Source: CAYWGR01 sp964458015 (GTDB lineage: Bacteria > Planctomycetota > Planctomycetia > Pirellulales > Thermoguttaceae). From it: a stretch of 31,804 bases of DNA. Under the pieces are notes generated by a model. It did not search any database, was not told the origin of the DNA, and worked only from the letters and a program-made list of their open reading frames with translations. A program made the translations under genes and the position numbers. Position 1 is the stretch's first letter. Each line of letters begins with the position of its first letter. Where the stretch lies: contig CAYWGR010000049.1 of the NCBI GenBank assembly GCA_964458015.1, positions 1-31,804 on the forward strand. The letters run 5' to 3'. This document shows, piece by piece, positions 1 through 8,409 of the stretch.

Positions 1-58
1 GATTAGCAAACGCTTACACGTGAGTTTTATAAAAACGTTCGGACACTAGTGATGCGTC

Positions 59-1501
59 TTACGTCGGAACATTTTCTAAATATACGTTGTCTCTACGCAG
101 CTCGCCTTGTAGTTTACCGATGTCGACCTGCGACATATCCACATTGGCACTGAGCGCGAGAGCCGCGCACGTGCCGATACCTTGGCCCATTACCATGCAG
201 TGCGATTGTAATCGGACAGAAGCAAGCCCTTCATGTGTGGTCGAGGCGCAACGTCCGACGACGGCGAGGTTAGGAATGGTTGCATTCAGACATATACCAA
301 GTGGTATATGATAGCTTTCGCCAGTAGGCACCCAAATGTCGGTCTTCGCATCGCTATGCGTAGTGTGGCCAGTACCCTTGGGATCATGGATGTCGATCAT
401 CCAGAAACCGTGGCCAATGGCATCCGGTTGTTTTGTGGCCTTGAGAACCATTTGCGCATCGAGGGTCTTCAGCCCACGAATACGTCGTGATTCGCGGATT
501 CCAATTCCGAACCCCATCTGCGCTACCTCCGCTTTGGCAAACCCCGGTGCATTGCCCCGCCAAAACTCCACGTATTGATAGACATGTTCGCGGGCTTCTG
601 CCGAAAGCTGGGTAAGCTCCTCTTCATTCAAGACATTTCCCGCCGCCGGACACAAATTGTAGCCGCCGTTATGCGGGTTCTCCATGTGATACCGCATGTG
701 TGCTTCGTTGAACTGCGGAAACTTTCCTTGATCGCGAAGTGCCTGCATCATTTTCATAAGGCGCTGTGCCGAATCGCGCGGCGCAGTGCGCGCCGCCGCG
801 GGATCAACGTAGCGCATCTCGAACATCATCGTCATGCCTTGCACCAATCCGTCGCCGGGGCGGCCATAATCAAACGGCAGGCCTGCATTGGCCGCCACAT
901 CGCCATCGCCCGTGGCGTCGATAACGATCTTGCTACGAACAAACCTTCGGCCGGATTTCGTATCAACGAGTACACCGGCGATGCGGCCGTTTGTTACGAC
1001 GGATTCAACAGCGGATAGGTTGCATAGGACGCGCACGCCGGCATCCTTCAACATCTTCCAAAAGACGGTCTTCATCCCCTCGGAATCGAAGAAATGCGTT
1101 TCATAGGCATTCGGATAGTTTGGCGATCGATGAACGAATTTGCTGCCACGGTCGACAGCCTCTTGAACGAAACCGAAAATGACTTGCTTTTTACGATCGC
1201 TTGTGTGCCAAACATTGACCAGAGCATTCGTGGCCATGCCTCCAAGACTTGGCCAGCGTTCCAACAAGATGACTTTCGCACCGTGTCGCGCCGCGCAGTA
1301 TGCGGCAGAAATGCCCGCCGTCCCTCCACCGCATACAACTACATCTGCCTCTGCCAGTACGGGCACCCTACGTTCGGGCACAACGATATTCTCGCCCGAA
1401 TCATTAACGCCTGCATGGGCGAACGGTGATCCGCAATCGAGTGAAAACATTCCAAGACCGCCGGCAGCGGTGAGGAGAAAATTGCGTCTTGTGTTTGCCA
1501 T
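59..1501 (-). CDS. Tat-exported FAD-dependent oxidoreductase
   Basis: A 480-residue protein. Its N terminus has a twin-arginine motif (TRRNFLL, residues 4-10) followed by a short hydrophobic stretch, which predicts Tat export as a folded, cofactor-loaded enzyme. A Rossmann dinucleotide-binding motif follows at about residues 53-82 (VVVCGGGTAGISAAYCAARHG, ending in the acidic residue of LLER). A second FAD-contacting motif, IDATGDGDVAANAG, lies near residue 195. This architecture matches the FAD_oxidored family, which planctomycetes use for secreted oxidoreductases of unknown substrate. The start is ATG, with a GGAAAT purine tract about 8 bases upstream. The gene begins only 6 bases after the stop of the upstream beta-helix/esterase gene, so the two are probably co-transcribed. 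The substrate cannot be read from sequence. A sugar or polysaccharide-derived compound is an inference from the neighbouring beta-helix/esterase. Confidence 0.85.
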   Translation of the reverse strand: MANTRRNFLLTAAGGLGMFSLDCGSPFAHAGVNDSGENIVVPERRVPVLAEADVVVCGGGTAGISAAYCAARHGAKVILLERWPSLGGMATNALVNVWHTSDRKKQVIFGFVQEAVDRGSKFVHRSPNYPNAYETHFFDSEGMKTVFWKMLKDAGVRVLCNLSAVESVVTNGRIAGVLVDTKSGRRFVRSKIVIDATGDGDVAANAGLPFDYGRPGDGLVQGMTMMFEMRYVDPAAARTAPRDSAQRLMKMMQALRDQGKFPQFNEAHMRYHMENPHNGGYNLCPAAGNVLNEEELTQLSAEAREHVYQYVEFWRGNAPGFAKAEVAQMGFGIGIRESRRIRGLKTLDAQMVLKATKQPDAIGHGFWMIDIHDPKGTGHTTHSDAKTDIWVPTGESYHIPLGICLNATIPNLAVVGRCASTTHEGLASVRLQSHCMVMGQGIGTCAALALSANVDMSQVDIGKLQGELRRDNVYLENVPT

Positions 1502-1507
1502 GAGCGA

Positions 1508-3868
1508 CTATTTCCTTTTCGGAGCCAGATGTTCTTCGAGATAGCCTAGCAATATAGGTAAAGTGGCCCTGACGGCCAAAAAATCGTGCCCGCCGTTTAT
1601 CTCGCGGTAGTCGTGCGCAATGCCCGCCTGCGTTAGCCTCGCGTGAAAATTCCTGTTCATTTGCAGGTCAAATGCGTCCTTGGCCGTGATTGCCAACAAA
1701 GACTTACCACGTAGCTTATCAACATGTGTCATACAATTAAAAGTCGGCCATGACTTATCATCCTTGCCAAACAGCGGTGAGACGCCAAAATTCTGATTGG
1801 CTGGAAGATTCGCGTTTGGGAAGTCTACCAGCGCGATGGTCACGGCCACGGCACCGACATCTTCAGAGAACACTTCGGCAAAACGCACAGCGCCGTAGCC
1901 GCCCATGCTCCAACCGCAGATGCCTGTGTGTTCGGGCTTCGGGGAAACAGGGAACCGGCGACGACCTTCATCCAGCAATTCACGCAACATCGTTTGGTGC
2001 CGGGATTTTGGATCCACGGGGCTATCCAAATACCACCCGTCGCGGCCGTTGACCATGACTATGACCATTTTACATCGCTGCAACGCCATGCGACATGCCG
2101 AATCGTCGACCACGGTGCGATGATTACGTCCCGCGCCGTGCAGCAGCAGGACCAACGGCCATCCGTCCGGCGGCGTTGCACCTTCGGGAACATACGCGGT
2201 AAAAGCTACGTCTCGCCTCAGCGCTTCCGAGTAAAAAGTTTGCGAGGAAATCAGCGATTCGACAATGTTGTTCCTAATCGTTACCGCATTGCAGCCAACC
2301 GTGGGATCAATGTCGCCTACGCTTCCGCGGAATATGTTGTCTGCAATAAGAATCGTGTCGCCTCCCGGCATGAAGGAGATGGCATGTTCGGCAAACGGGC
2401 CGCTGACGAAAATGTTGCCTCGAATAACGACATTTCCATACCGACCTCCGGACTCATGCGTCGTAAAATACAACTCGGAATAACGCTCGTAGTCGCCGGT
2501 CCCGAAGCTGCGACGTCCACGTTGCGGATCGCGCTCGCACTTTGTCGTGTTATTGACGAACACATTGTCGGCCAAAATCAAGTTGCGCGGCTGATTGATC
2601 CACGAGCCTCGGCCACCATTTCGAAATGTATTGCCAACGATCGTTACGTCCTCACACGATTTTTCGACGCTCATGACACGCGAGCCGTTCGTGCCATCGA
2701 CGGTGTTTCCGGTAATCGTTGCATTCTTGCAAAATTCTGCTAGAAAAAACGCCCCCATGCGAGATCCGGCGATATGATTGCCATCGAATATCACATCACG
2801 GCTCTTTTGGATGTGCATGGTGTCGCCGAGCGCACTCAGCCGGCACCCCCGCACGGTGACTTGTCGGCATCCCACAAGATCAAATGCGCCTTTCCCCGGT
2901 CCGCATCCCATTGGAGCGTAGAGGGCGGGCCACGCGCTCCCAAGATCGCGGATCAGCTTGACATTGTGCCCGCTTGAACCAGCAAAGCAAATCGGATCTC
3001 CCCCGGGCTTTTCCGAAATGCGGAGGAATTTCGCCGCACTCTCCACGATGAAGTATTGACGCCCTCGGATGATGTTGGACGGCAACACATCGCCGAAGAA
3101 ACAAACAGAATCGCCCTTCTGAACCGTTTTTGCATTTGGTGGAGTCGGCAGTTTTCCGTCGATAAGAATGCGATCTTGCCCCGCCTCGAAGCGAAGTGGG
3201 CCTCGCACGAGGTCCTGTCGGAAATACTTGGCCGCCATGGCGCGCTCTGCGGGAGTGTAATCCTCGGGCCAAACGGTGATCTGCCAAAGATAACCATAGT
3301 CCCACATGAACTTGCCGCTGCGCAGCAGCGTGCAATTCTCAAGCGAGATGTTGGTCGCGTAGGTTTCGATGGCCCGATCGCTGTTTATTTTCTCCGCGCC
3401 AAGCACCGTGACGACGGCGCCGGCCACACCATCCGAGGAAACATCGCGGAAGGTAAGGTTCTCCGTCCGTCCCCCGGGTGTTGTCGTGATCAGGATCACC
3501 CGTGTGTTTACGTTCGGTTCCCAGGCACTGTCGGGTTTCGCAGGATCGAACACGTGTCCCGCGAAATGCCCGCCAAACCAGCGGAAATCCCTGATGTTCT
3601 CGCCCGTGAACAAAACGACTCGCGCCTGGTCGCCAAGCTTGGACGGAAGGTGAAAGCGAGCACCGTAGGCAAAAACCGTCATTCCCGAAGCAAGCGGCAG
3701 CGGTTTGGAGCCGTCGACCGCATAGTCGCCCGGTGGAATGGTAACGATGCCGCCTCTGGTTTCAGCGGCTTTCGCAAAAAATCCGCTTAGCTTGGCCGAA
3801 TCGTCCGCCGGAAGCGAACCGGCCAAGATGGAAAACATGAGAAACGACAAACAGATCGGATAGCGCAT
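1508..3868 (-). CDS. Secreted parallel beta-helix protein fused to a C-terminal esterase domain
   Basis: A 786-residue protein with an N-terminal signal peptide (MRYPICLSFLMFSILAGSLPA). Residues up to about 545 contain repeated short Asn- and Val-rich rungs such as ITGNTVDG, IVGNTFRNG, LILADNVFVNN and VVIRGNIFVSG, typical of right-handed parallel beta-helix carbohydrate-active or adhesin proteins. From about residue 550 the sequence becomes an alpha/beta hydrolase: the oxyanion-type strand WPLVLLLHGAGRN, the nucleophile elbow GWSMGG with Ser near 654, an Asp near 731 (ITAKDAFD), and His near 761 (NGGHDF). This resembles PHB-depolymerase or feruloyl/acetyl esterase-like enzymes. An ATG 12 bases further upstream exists, but GGAG lies 6 bases before the chosen ATG, which decides the start. 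A polysaccharide-binding helix delivering an esterase to an acylated glycan is an inference. Confidence 0.85.
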   Translation of the reverse strand: MRYPICLSFLMFSILAGSLPADDSAKLSGFFAKAAETRGGIVTIPPGDYAVDGSKPLPLASGMTVFAYGARFHLPSKLGDQARVVLFTGENIRDFRWFGGHFAGHVFDPAKPDSAWEPNVNTRVILITTTPGGRTENLTFRDVSSDGVAGAVVTVLGAEKINSDRAIETYATNISLENCTLLRSGKFMWDYGYLWQITVWPEDYTPAERAMAAKYFRQDLVRGPLRFEAGQDRILIDGKLPTPPNAKTVQKGDSVCFFGDVLPSNIIRGRQYFIVESAAKFLRISEKPGGDPICFAGSSGHNVKLIRDLGSAWPALYAPMGCGPGKGAFDLVGCRQVTVRGCRLSALGDTMHIQKSRDVIFDGNHIAGSRMGAFFLAEFCKNATITGNTVDGTNGSRVMSVEKSCEDVTIVGNTFRNGGRGSWINQPRNLILADNVFVNNTTKCERDPQRGRRSFGTGDYERYSELYFTTHESGGRYGNVVIRGNIFVSGPFAEHAISFMPGGDTILIADNIFRGSVGDIDPTVGCNAVTIRNNIVESLISSQTFYSEALRRDVAFTAYVPEGATPPDGWPLVLLLHGAGRNHRTVVDDSACRMALQRCKMVIVMVNGRDGWYLDSPVDPKSRHQTMLRELLDEGRRRFPVSPKPEHTGICGWSMGGYGAVRFAEVFSEDVGAVAVTIALVDFPNANLPANQNFGVSPLFGKDDKSWPTFNCMTHVDKLRGKSLLAITAKDAFDLQMNRNFHARLTQAGIAHDYREINGGHDFLAVRATLPILLGYLEEHLAPKRK

Positions 3869-3895
3869 GGTGCACTCCATCGGCGGCAGGCGCGG

Positions 3896-4327
3896 CTAAT
3901 CTCGCAACTCAAACACAAGTGGTTCATTGGCTGGTTTAACGTTGGCCTTCAGCCCGCTGGTTTCATACGATGTATATTTTCGCGGGATTCGTGATTTGCC
4001 CAAGGGAGTCTCGATTTGTCCCGTCGGTGGTGGTTCATAGCAAGTGATTTGTACGGCGTGTTCCCCCAAAACAGCTCCATCACCATCACGGTGTGTCGAG
4101 AGACGGAACGTCCCGTCCTGCTGGATCTTGCTGTGCGCCGGTGGACCATCCTTCGGTTGAAAAACTACCGAACCAGAGTCCAGCGGCTTGCCGTTATAGA
4201 GCACTGTGCCGCTGACAGGAACCACTGGCTGTTGCTTCTTCCCGCATCCGCTGGTCGATACGAGAAGCAGAGAAACAACAACGATGCATATCCACCGAGC
4301 GATGGCGAATCTAGGGCAATTGGACAT
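3896..4327 (-). CDS. Small lipoprotein with carboxypeptidase-regulatory-like (transthyretin-type) domain
   Basis: A 143-residue protein. A hydrophobic signal (CIVVVSLLLVSTSGC) ends in a plausible lipobox cysteine near residue 28, followed by charged residues (GKKQQ). The rest is one small beta-rich domain beginning VSGTVLYNGKPLDSGSVVF, with a TFRLST strand and a late GEHAVQI strand. This is the pattern of the planctomycete lipoproteins annotated as carboxypeptidase regulatory-like, which are beta-sandwich modules without catalytic residues. A strong ribosome binding site (GGAGGGG, 4 bases before ATG) fixes the start and excludes a longer upstream frame. The first 17 bases overlap the end of the DUF1559 gene, suggesting translational coupling. 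The molecular role is unknown. DUF1559 genes followed by such lipoproteins are a common planctomycete arrangement. Confidence 0.85.
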   Translation of the reverse strand: MSNCPRFAIARWICIVVVSLLLVSTSGCGKKQQPVVPVSGTVLYNGKPLDSGSVVFQPKDGPPAHSKIQQDGTFRLSTHRDGDGAVLGEHAVQITCYEPPPTGQIETPLGKSRIPRKYTSYETSGLKANVKPANEPLVFELRD

Positions 4328-5225
4328 ATTCCCCTCCGTTGCACGACGCCAAGCTGCGATAGATATCCAAATTGAGGGAGTCGCTAAGAAAAACCACGCT
4401 GCCATCGGCGACCAGAAAGCTACTTCCGTCTGGGTGTTCGCTGCCCAGCGGCAAATGGTTGAATGGAGTGTTGTCGGAATAGCGGTCGAGCGTGGAATTG
4501 ACCGGATACTGCACGACCTTGAAGGAATAGCTATTGTACTGCCCGCCCGAAGCGTTGATCCACGGACGCACATTTCTGACGGGCGCGGCGAACGGACTCG
4601 CCGAATCACGGTCGGCATGAACGAATTCGCCCATGGCCAGGGTGTTGCTCAGTCCGTCGCTGACACTGGGAATTCGTCGGGCCTTTCCCCAAAGAAAGAT
4701 TCCGTTTTGAGGCTGATCGCCGAAGCTGGAATCCGCCAATGTACTCGACAACCCCGTTCGGACCGTTCCGCCAACGCCTTGGTACGTCGTTAAAGCACCA
4801 TCAACATAGGCAATCTTGCCGACAACAGTACCGGTGTAGCTGGGGCATACATAGGACGATATCAAGGTATAACGCTGCGTTTCCGAATACGTGTTCTCAC
4901 TACTTCCCATTTTGAACGTCGAATAGACTGCCTGCTGCTCGATAAAGGGGAGCATAAGGCTGAACAAGCCGTGGCGGCAGACGCCAGCTACGCCGCTAGG
5001 GAAAGTCTCGTCCCACGCGGTGGCGTACTGATGCAGAGCCAAGCCCATCTGCTTCATATTATTGGCACACTGCGCACGTCGCGCCGCCTCGCGGGCCGCT
5101 TGCACGGCCGGCAACAGAAGCGAGATCAAAATGCCAATGATCGTAATCACGACCAAAAGCTCAACCAACGTAAACGCTTTGGATTTATAATTATAAATTT
5201 CTAATTGATGATTTTTACAATGCAT
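4311..5225 (-). CDS. DUF1559 protein with type IV pilin-like N terminus
   Basis: A 304-residue protein. After a 19-residue leader comes the classic prepilin segment FTLVELLVVITIIGILISLL, then PAVQAAREAARRAQCANNMKQ, the signature of the DUF1559 family, which is massively expanded in planctomycetes. The C terminus carries the family's late LADGSVVFLSDS motif. The residue before the conserved Phe is Ala rather than the usual Gly of prepilin-peptidase sites. The leader is unusually AT-rich (HCKNHQLEIYNYKSKA). The ATG at 5225 is preferred over an upstream GTG at 5252 because a GGTGA tract sits 5 bases before it. Members are thought to be envelope-associated pseudopilin-like proteins, but no function is established. 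It is the first gene of an apparent four-gene operon. Confidence 0.9.
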   Translation of the reverse strand: MHCKNHQLEIYNYKSKAFTLVELLVVITIIGILISLLLPAVQAAREAARRAQCANNMKQMGLALHQYATAWDETFPSGVAGVCRHGLFSLMLPFIEQQAVYSTFKMGSSENTYSETQRYTLISSYVCPSYTGTVVGKIAYVDGALTTYQGVGGTVRTGLSSTLADSSFGDQPQNGIFLWGKARRIPSVSDGLSNTLAMGEFVHADRDSASPFAAPVRNVRPWINASGGQYNSYSFKVVQYPVNSTLDRYSDNTPFNHLPLGSEHPDGSSFLVADGSVVFLSDSLNLDIYRSLASCNGGEYVQLP

Positions 5226-5261
5226 AATTTCACCGGAAATGGCAATGAACACCGTAACTTT

Positions 5262-5319
5262 GCGCCTTGGCGTCTTTGTGTGAAAAGTCTTTCTGTTTCA
5301 CGCAAAGGCGCAAGGGCGC
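5262..5319. repeat. 24-bp imperfect inverted repeat between the LamG and DUF1559 genes
   Basis: Arms 5262-5285 and 5296-5319 are separated by a 10-base loop. Comparing one arm with the reverse complement of the other gives 20 of 24 identities. Three of the four differences become G-U wobbles in RNA, leaving one true mismatch. It lies downstream of the LamG stop and upstream of the DUF1559 start, with no run of T on the minus strand immediately after it. It could be a terminator-like hairpin, an mRNA leader structure or a dispersed palindromic repeat. Confidence 0.7.
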
Positions 5320-5392
5320 GAAGCATTTTGTTCTGCTATCGCGCACATTGCTTTGGTTTCCAATCAGAAATTAGGAATCATATATTACAAAT

Positions 5393-6391
5393 TCATTTCC
5401 TCTTCCGCCAAGCGTAGCAGAGAAGGCTGCATAGGACGGCGGTCAACATAGTAATCGTCGATGGTTCTGGAATACTTTGCACGCCGGCCGTAGCAGTCAA
5501 ATATAACGTATTGTTGTTGACCACGGCCCCGGCCGTACCTTCGGCAAGTCCGGAAACGTATTGCCATGTCTTGCCATCGCTGGTTTGGCCCGAGGAGCCC
5601 TGACCGCCAGCGTAGATGTCAAACAAGGTCTGGGCGTTTTGGGCGTTGTACTTCAGAACCGAGTCGGTGGCCAAATTGTAAAGCGACGACACCTCAACGG
5701 CGGTAAGTTGATTGCTCCAAACGCCCATATCGTCCAATAAGCCGTTCAGACAATACTCTGCGAGAGCCCGGCCCTTCGAGCCGATTCGCATCGGATTGCC
5801 CCAACTCGAAAATGTATCGTCGGCAGTGATCGCGTTGTACTAAATCGTTCTTGTTTTGGATACGCCATCCACGTAGATCGATGCACTTGCACCGGTGCCG
5901 ACAGCATCCCAGGCGATAGCCACCTGATGCCAGCCGCTGCCGATCGTTCCCGCAGCAGCGTCGGCGCGAAATACGTGTCCTGAATCCGAGCGTACCTGCA
6001 GAGCGATGGCACCGGCTCCACCGTCAGCCAATGCTACCATGAAGCAATTCGCCGCATTATTGTTCAAAGCGGTCAAAATGCCTGAGGCATTCGGCGTGGA
6101 CGTGTTAATCCAGAATGCCAGGCTTCCGCTTTTTTCGTAACTGCCGTTGGGAATGCCGCTGGTGCCCAGAGAGACATAGTCGCCGGTCCCATCCAGAGAA
6201 ATAGCCTTGCCAACCTTGCCGTTGACATAAGAACTATCGCCGGCCAGCGTACCGTTCGGCGCGCCGCCCACCTCATTATTGGTTGTATCATCGAACGTAT
6301 ACAAGCTCAACAGGCCGGCGTTGGCTATGGCGCCAAAGCCAGCGGTAAACAGAAGGACCGAAACGCATACAAGAATACTACGGCTTGACAT
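5393..6391 (-). pseudogene. LamG-domain PEP-CTERM protein interrupted by an in-frame amber codon
   Basis: One reading frame encodes an N-terminal signal peptide (MSSRSILVCVSVLLFTAGFGAIANA) and a LamG/concanavalin-like domain opening with GLLSLYTFDDTTNNEVG. At 5840-5842 a TAG stops translation after KTRTI. The same frame continues immediately with YNAITADDTFSSWGNPMRIG, the LamG terminal strand NGLLDDMGVW, and a PEP-CTERM sorting signal (IPEPS, hydrophobic helix, WRKRK). There is no frameshift, so a single substitution explains the break. If read through, the product is 332 residues and would be anchored by the exosortase system. The start at 6391 has AAAGGA 9 bases upstream. It could be a recent pseudogene, a suppressed stop or a base error in the assembly. 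It may belong to the same surface system as the two LamG/FecR proteins, but that is inference. Confidence 0.8.
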
Positions 6392-6528
6392 GACAAAAAA
6401 TCCTTTCGCAAAACAAAGTGTGAAAACAAAAATGAACCGTAACGTACTGACGATAAACATGGTTTCCCAATGTCCGCATGGGTGGATACTTACAACGGTG
6501 AAAGATTATGTGATCATAATGCTGTCCC

Positions 6529-8409
6529 TTACTTTGCCGTCGCCTGGCCTTTACACAATTGGCGGACTTGTTCCGCATTCAAGGCGTGATTGAACACGGC
6601 AACTTCGTCGATCCAGCCGTCCCAGAAACACGTAAGCTCGGCCGGCGATACTTTGCCATCCTTTTCCCTCTCCAGTTGGTAGCAACCAATGTCCAAACGT
6701 CTGTAGGCCGGCCGAGAAACGATGCCTTGATACGGCGTTTTTGCTACCTCGGCACCGTTGCGATAGAGATGCACCATTGCGCCGTCCGCCACCATGGCCA
6801 CGTGATGCCATTGGCTTGAGGGCAACCGTTTGCCTTGTTCGCAGACTTCCACAAATTGGCCGTCTTGCCCCTGCACCACCACCCCTCGCAGTTCATTATG
6901 ATGGTTTAAGCCAAGGCTGAACTGACCGATGATCTTGCCGAGGAATACTCCGGAGGTGTTATGTACAAGCCGATTGCCGACAATCGACGCATACGGATCA
7001 GGCGATAGGGGTTTTACCCAAGCCGACACCGAAAGGCGTCCGTCCTGCGTCTTGGGATAATCAGCGACGTATGCATGTTCATTGGCCCCCGCGTTGTGAA
7101 TATCCATTGCGCTGCCGAACTTGCCCTGATTCGACGGTTTGCCGTACGATTCGTCAATATAAGCAACGCCGTTGTGCCCGCCGGACGCGGAATCGACCAG
7201 CACATAGCGGCCTTTTCCCTCGGTCGCCGGCCATTGGTCCATGCGATAGTAAACGGCTGGGTTCATCGAGAGCACCAAATCGGCATAGGATTGGGCCGCG
7301 TTTCGCGGTTTCGGCATCGTTCGCGTAAACCGTGTGCCAAGCTTCTCGAAATCAAGTTCGCCGGTGGATATTGCCCGATTCATTTCAACCAAAGCATATT
7401 GGCCCGCCCGAATGGTTCTGTGCTCTACCGTCTCGCTGCTTTGATCGCTAGTGGCTGCAACTTCCACGGCGCCGATAAAAACTTGCGTTCCCGTGCGCCC
7501 CGACTTATCGACTTCCACGCCGAATTCGGTGCCGAGGTCGGTCACGACGGCCGTCGGTGTTCGCACGGCGAACAAGGGGGCGAGGGATTGGGGGCGCGGG
7601 GCGGGAGACGAGGGATTGGGGATTGGGGATTTCGGGATTTCGGGATTTGATTCACTAGCCACTTTTGCCGATGGCTGACCGCTGAGAGCTGACCGCTTTT
7701 TCTCTAATCGCGCGGTCAGCTTGCCGACCGATAGAAATCCGCTGTCGCGGGAATCCACTTCGTAGGTAACCGGCCCTTGGAGAATTACCCGCGCGCCGGT
7801 GTCGTAGGTGATTTCCATGAGGCCGGAAGCTAAAGCATACTTGCGCCCCAGGGGGACGCGGTTGCCCTGTTCGGTTGATGTGTTGATGTCGTTCCATTGT
7901 ACATCGACCATGCCTGTCACGCGGCCGACATATTCAATGTTCGAGGGTGCGACTTTTCGATCCGATCCAGCCGATGGCATCGGCCGTGGCGTATTCGTTG
8001 CCGATTGCCTGCTATGGGTTACATAAACCATTGAGCCGGCCAAAAGCCCTAGGCTGGTGATGACCGTCCCGACAAGCAATGCAAATGGTATTTCCTGCGA
8101 GAAAAAGCCGATGGCGCCGTGCCAGAACGTGCCCAGCAAGGGCAGGGCAGGGGACCGGGCTGGTTCTAGCGGTTCGGGAAAAGCCACGTCCGTGCTTGGG
8201 GCCGTCTCGGCCGAGAGTGAAGACAAAATCGCCGGCAGCAGTCCTGAAACGTCCACATATTGGCCATACATCCGACAGGCGTCGTCGTTTTCACGCAACA
8301 ACTGCTCAAACTCGGCCCAATGCTCTTCGGTCAGTTCGTCGTTCGCGCCGCGCACGGAAAACTCGTGAATGCGTTCGAGAATCTCGATCGGCATGAGAGG
8401 ATCGCTCAT
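6529..8409 (-). CDS. FecR-like/LamG membrane protein, putative anti-sigma sensor (copy 1)
   Basis: A 626-residue protein. Residues 1-60 form an acidic helical segment (EEHWAEFEQLLRENDDACR) like the cytoplasmic parts of planctomycete anti-sigma proteins, with no zinc-binding HxxxCxxC. One membrane helix spans about 108-130 (FALLVGTVITSLGLLAGSMVYV). A FecR-like domain follows: VPLGRKYALASGLMEITYDTG at about 185, then VVTDLGTEFGVEV near 289. Between its halves, residues 238-278 are a low-complexity linker encoded by AATCCC-type repeats. Residues of about 385-620 form a LamG domain ending in DGWIDEVAVFNHALNAEQV. The ATG overlaps the sigma factor stop (ATGA), with GAGGAGGAAA just before it, so the two are translationally coupled. 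The inferred role is an outward-facing ligand sensor that restrains the co-encoded sigma factor. The ligand is unknown. Confidence 0.85.
   Translation of the reverse strand: MSDPLMPIEILERIHEFSVRGANDELTEEHWAEFEQLLRENDDACRMYGQYVDVSGLLPAILSSLSAETAPSTDVAFPEPLEPARSPALPLLGTFWHGAIGFFSQEIPFALLVGTVITSLGLLAGSMVYVTHSRQSATNTPRPMPSAGSDRKVAPSNIEYVGRVTGMVDVQWNDINTSTEQGNRVPLGRKYALASGLMEITYDTGARVILQGPVTYEVDSRDSGFLSVGKLTARLEKKRSALSGQPSAKVASESNPEIPKSPIPNPSSPAPRPQSLAPLFAVRTPTAVVTDLGTEFGVEVDKSGRTGTQVFIGAVEVAATSDQSSETVEHRTIRAGQYALVEMNRAISTGELDFEKLGTRFTRTMPKPRNAAQSYADLVLSMNPAVYYRMDQWPATEGKGRYVLVDSASGGHNGVAYIDESYGKPSNQGKFGSAMDIHNAGANEHAYVADYPKTQDGRLSVSAWVKPLSPDPYASIVGNRLVHNTSGVFLGKIIGQFSLGLNHHNELRGVVVQGQDGQFVEVCEQGKRLPSSQWHHVAMVADGAMVHLYRNGAEVAKTPYQGIVSRPAYRRLDIGCYQLEREKDGKVSPAELTCFWDGWIDEVAVFNHALNAEQVRQLCKGQATAK
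7582..7650 (-). repeat. AATCCC-core short tandem repeats inside the copy 1 FecR gene
   Basis: On the coding (minus) strand this stretch reads as repeated AAATCCCG and CAATCCCC units with C-rich filler. It encodes the Pro/Ser/Asn-rich linker between the two halves of the FecR-like domain. The adjoining GTGGCTAGTG motif (complement of 7653-7663) also flanks the longer array in the paralogue at 10869-11055. The reading frame is preserved. Confidence 0.75.
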
